Source: Flavobacteriales bacterium (GTDB lineage: Bacteria > Bacteroidota > Bacteroidia > Flavobacteriales_C > GCA-002722245). From it: 64,000 nt of DNA. The DNA lies in contig PBEC01000008.1 of the NCBI GenBank assembly GCA_002717515.1, positions 117,561 through 181,560 on the forward strand, written 5' to 3'. Shown piece by piece: positions 63,542 through 64,000 of this stretch (its first letter is position 1; the number at the start of each line of letters is the position of its first letter). The notes under the pieces are model-generated. The model was not told the origin of the DNA and searched no databases. It worked only from the letters and a program-made list of their open reading frames with translations. The position numbers and the translations under genes were made by a program.

Positions 63542-64000
63542 ATGAAACGAAGTAAAATTTCACTGTTAATATCCCTCATTTTATTTTTTACATACACTAA
63601 AGCACAGCAGTTGTATGATGATTTTGAAGGAACTCCAGAAATTACCTATGGTTTCATAAATGGAGTTTTTGAAAACAATACAACAAACACAAATCAGTCA
63701 GGAATAAACAGCTCCGCTACTTGTGCAAAATACACAAGAAACGTAGGTGTTCCCTATGACGTAATTATAATGGACCCCAGCTCCCCCATGAACGACCTGT
63801 CGGATTATGTAAGCGGTTCAAAAAAAATCACCATGATGGTAAAAACCGACGTTTCTGTAACTGTTCAAATCACCCTTGAGAACAGCTTAAGTGCACAACC
63901 CGGTAATTACCCAACAGGACGACACAGCGAATATAAAACCACCACCTCAGGTACAAACGACTGGGAACTCCTAACTTTTAATTTTGACCAGCAACCCGAT
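63542..64000 (+). CDS. Secreted glycan-binding-like protein, 3' end cut by window
   Basis: The frame is open from ATG 63542 to the window end, 153 residues. A signal peptide (SLLISLILFFTYTKAQQ) precedes a CBM-like beta domain: LYDDFEGTPEITYGFINGVFENN, KITMMVKTDVSVTVQITLENSL, and TNDWELLTFNFD. This is the pattern of a jelly-roll carbohydrate-binding module at the start of a larger secreted enzyme or binding protein. The ORF track omits it because it is open-ended. It lies 121 bp after the GH3 stop, in the same orientation, so it may belong to the same system. Confidence 0.75.
   Translation, partial: MKRSKISLLISLILFFTYTKAQQLYDDFEGTPEITYGFINGVFENNTTNTNQSGINSSATCAKYTRNVGVPYDVIIMDPSSPMNDLSDYVSGSKKITMMVKTDVSVTVQITLENSLSAQPGNYPTGRHSEYKTTTSGTNDWELLTFNFDQQPD

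Noticed and set aside
1-64000. Search for CRISPR arrays, insertion sequences, phage genes and rRNA
   Set aside because: No regularly spaced long repeats, transposase or integrase motifs, or rRNA stretches were seen.

Overview
The window looks like a chromosomal stretch from an AT-rich member of the Bacteroidota, most likely a marine-type Flavobacteriales. Several things point there: C-terminal type IX secretion (T9SS) sorting domains on secreted proteins, a T9SS plug-protein gene, a complete Na+-translocating NADH:quinone reductase operon, and promoters of the Bacteroidota form TTG-N19..21-TAnnTTTG without clear Shine-Dalgarno sites. The family placement is inference. I see no insertion sequences, phage genes, CRISPR arrays or rRNA. 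Both window ends cut genes (queA on the left, a secreted glycan-binding-like protein on the right).

Layout. 1-4.4 kb: queA (partial), a T9SS cargo protein with a TTG start, a small beta-barrel protein, tRNA-Val and a CDP-alcohol phosphotransferase. 4.5-11.7 kb: clpB, a GH10-like lipid-anchored or secreted hydrolase, an ammonium transporter and a LysM glucosaminidase. 11.7-16.7 kb: the glucosaminidase is last in a three-gene unit behind a 1084-residue TPR protein and an outer-membrane barrel. 17-23.5 kb: cold shock protein; a minus-strand unit of a CsgG-like lipoprotein, an LPP20-like lipoprotein, a HAD phosphatase and AnmK; a serine hydrolase; and a STAS-like small protein whose upstream region carries three AAYACTTTAAA boxes at an exact 23-bp period. 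23.7-30 kb: nqrABCDEF. 30-36 kb: T9SS plug protein, ApaG, then a minus-strand unit PfkB kinase - subtilase - outer-membrane protein - thioesterase, and a DUF4259 pair. 36-49.7 kb: glycosyltransferases mixed with housekeeping genes (2-oxoacid dehydrogenase E2, a PorE-like OmpA protein, a WYL regulator divergent from tpx, ferredoxin). 49.9-53.5 kb: T9SS cargo proteins.

53.7-64 kb holds the most interesting unit: a very tight operon of a sodium/sugar symporter, two large outer-membrane barrels, two lipoproteins with jelly-roll-like domains, a GH3 beta-glucosidase lipoprotein and then a secreted glycan-binding-like protein. It resembles a polysaccharide utilisation locus but has no SusC/SusD pair in the visible part. 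My working model is that glycan is bound at the surface by the lipoproteins, oligosaccharides cross through one or both barrels, GH3 releases glucose-like monomers, and the symporter imports them. The substrate cannot be read from sequence; a beta-glucan is a guess.

Other notable points are a glycosyltransferase fused to a sugar-transferase module that has lost its catalytic centre, recurrent TTGA stop-start overlaps with TTG initiation, a perfect palindrome between promoter and start of the ferredoxin gene, and an inverted repeat between the WYL regulator and tpx.
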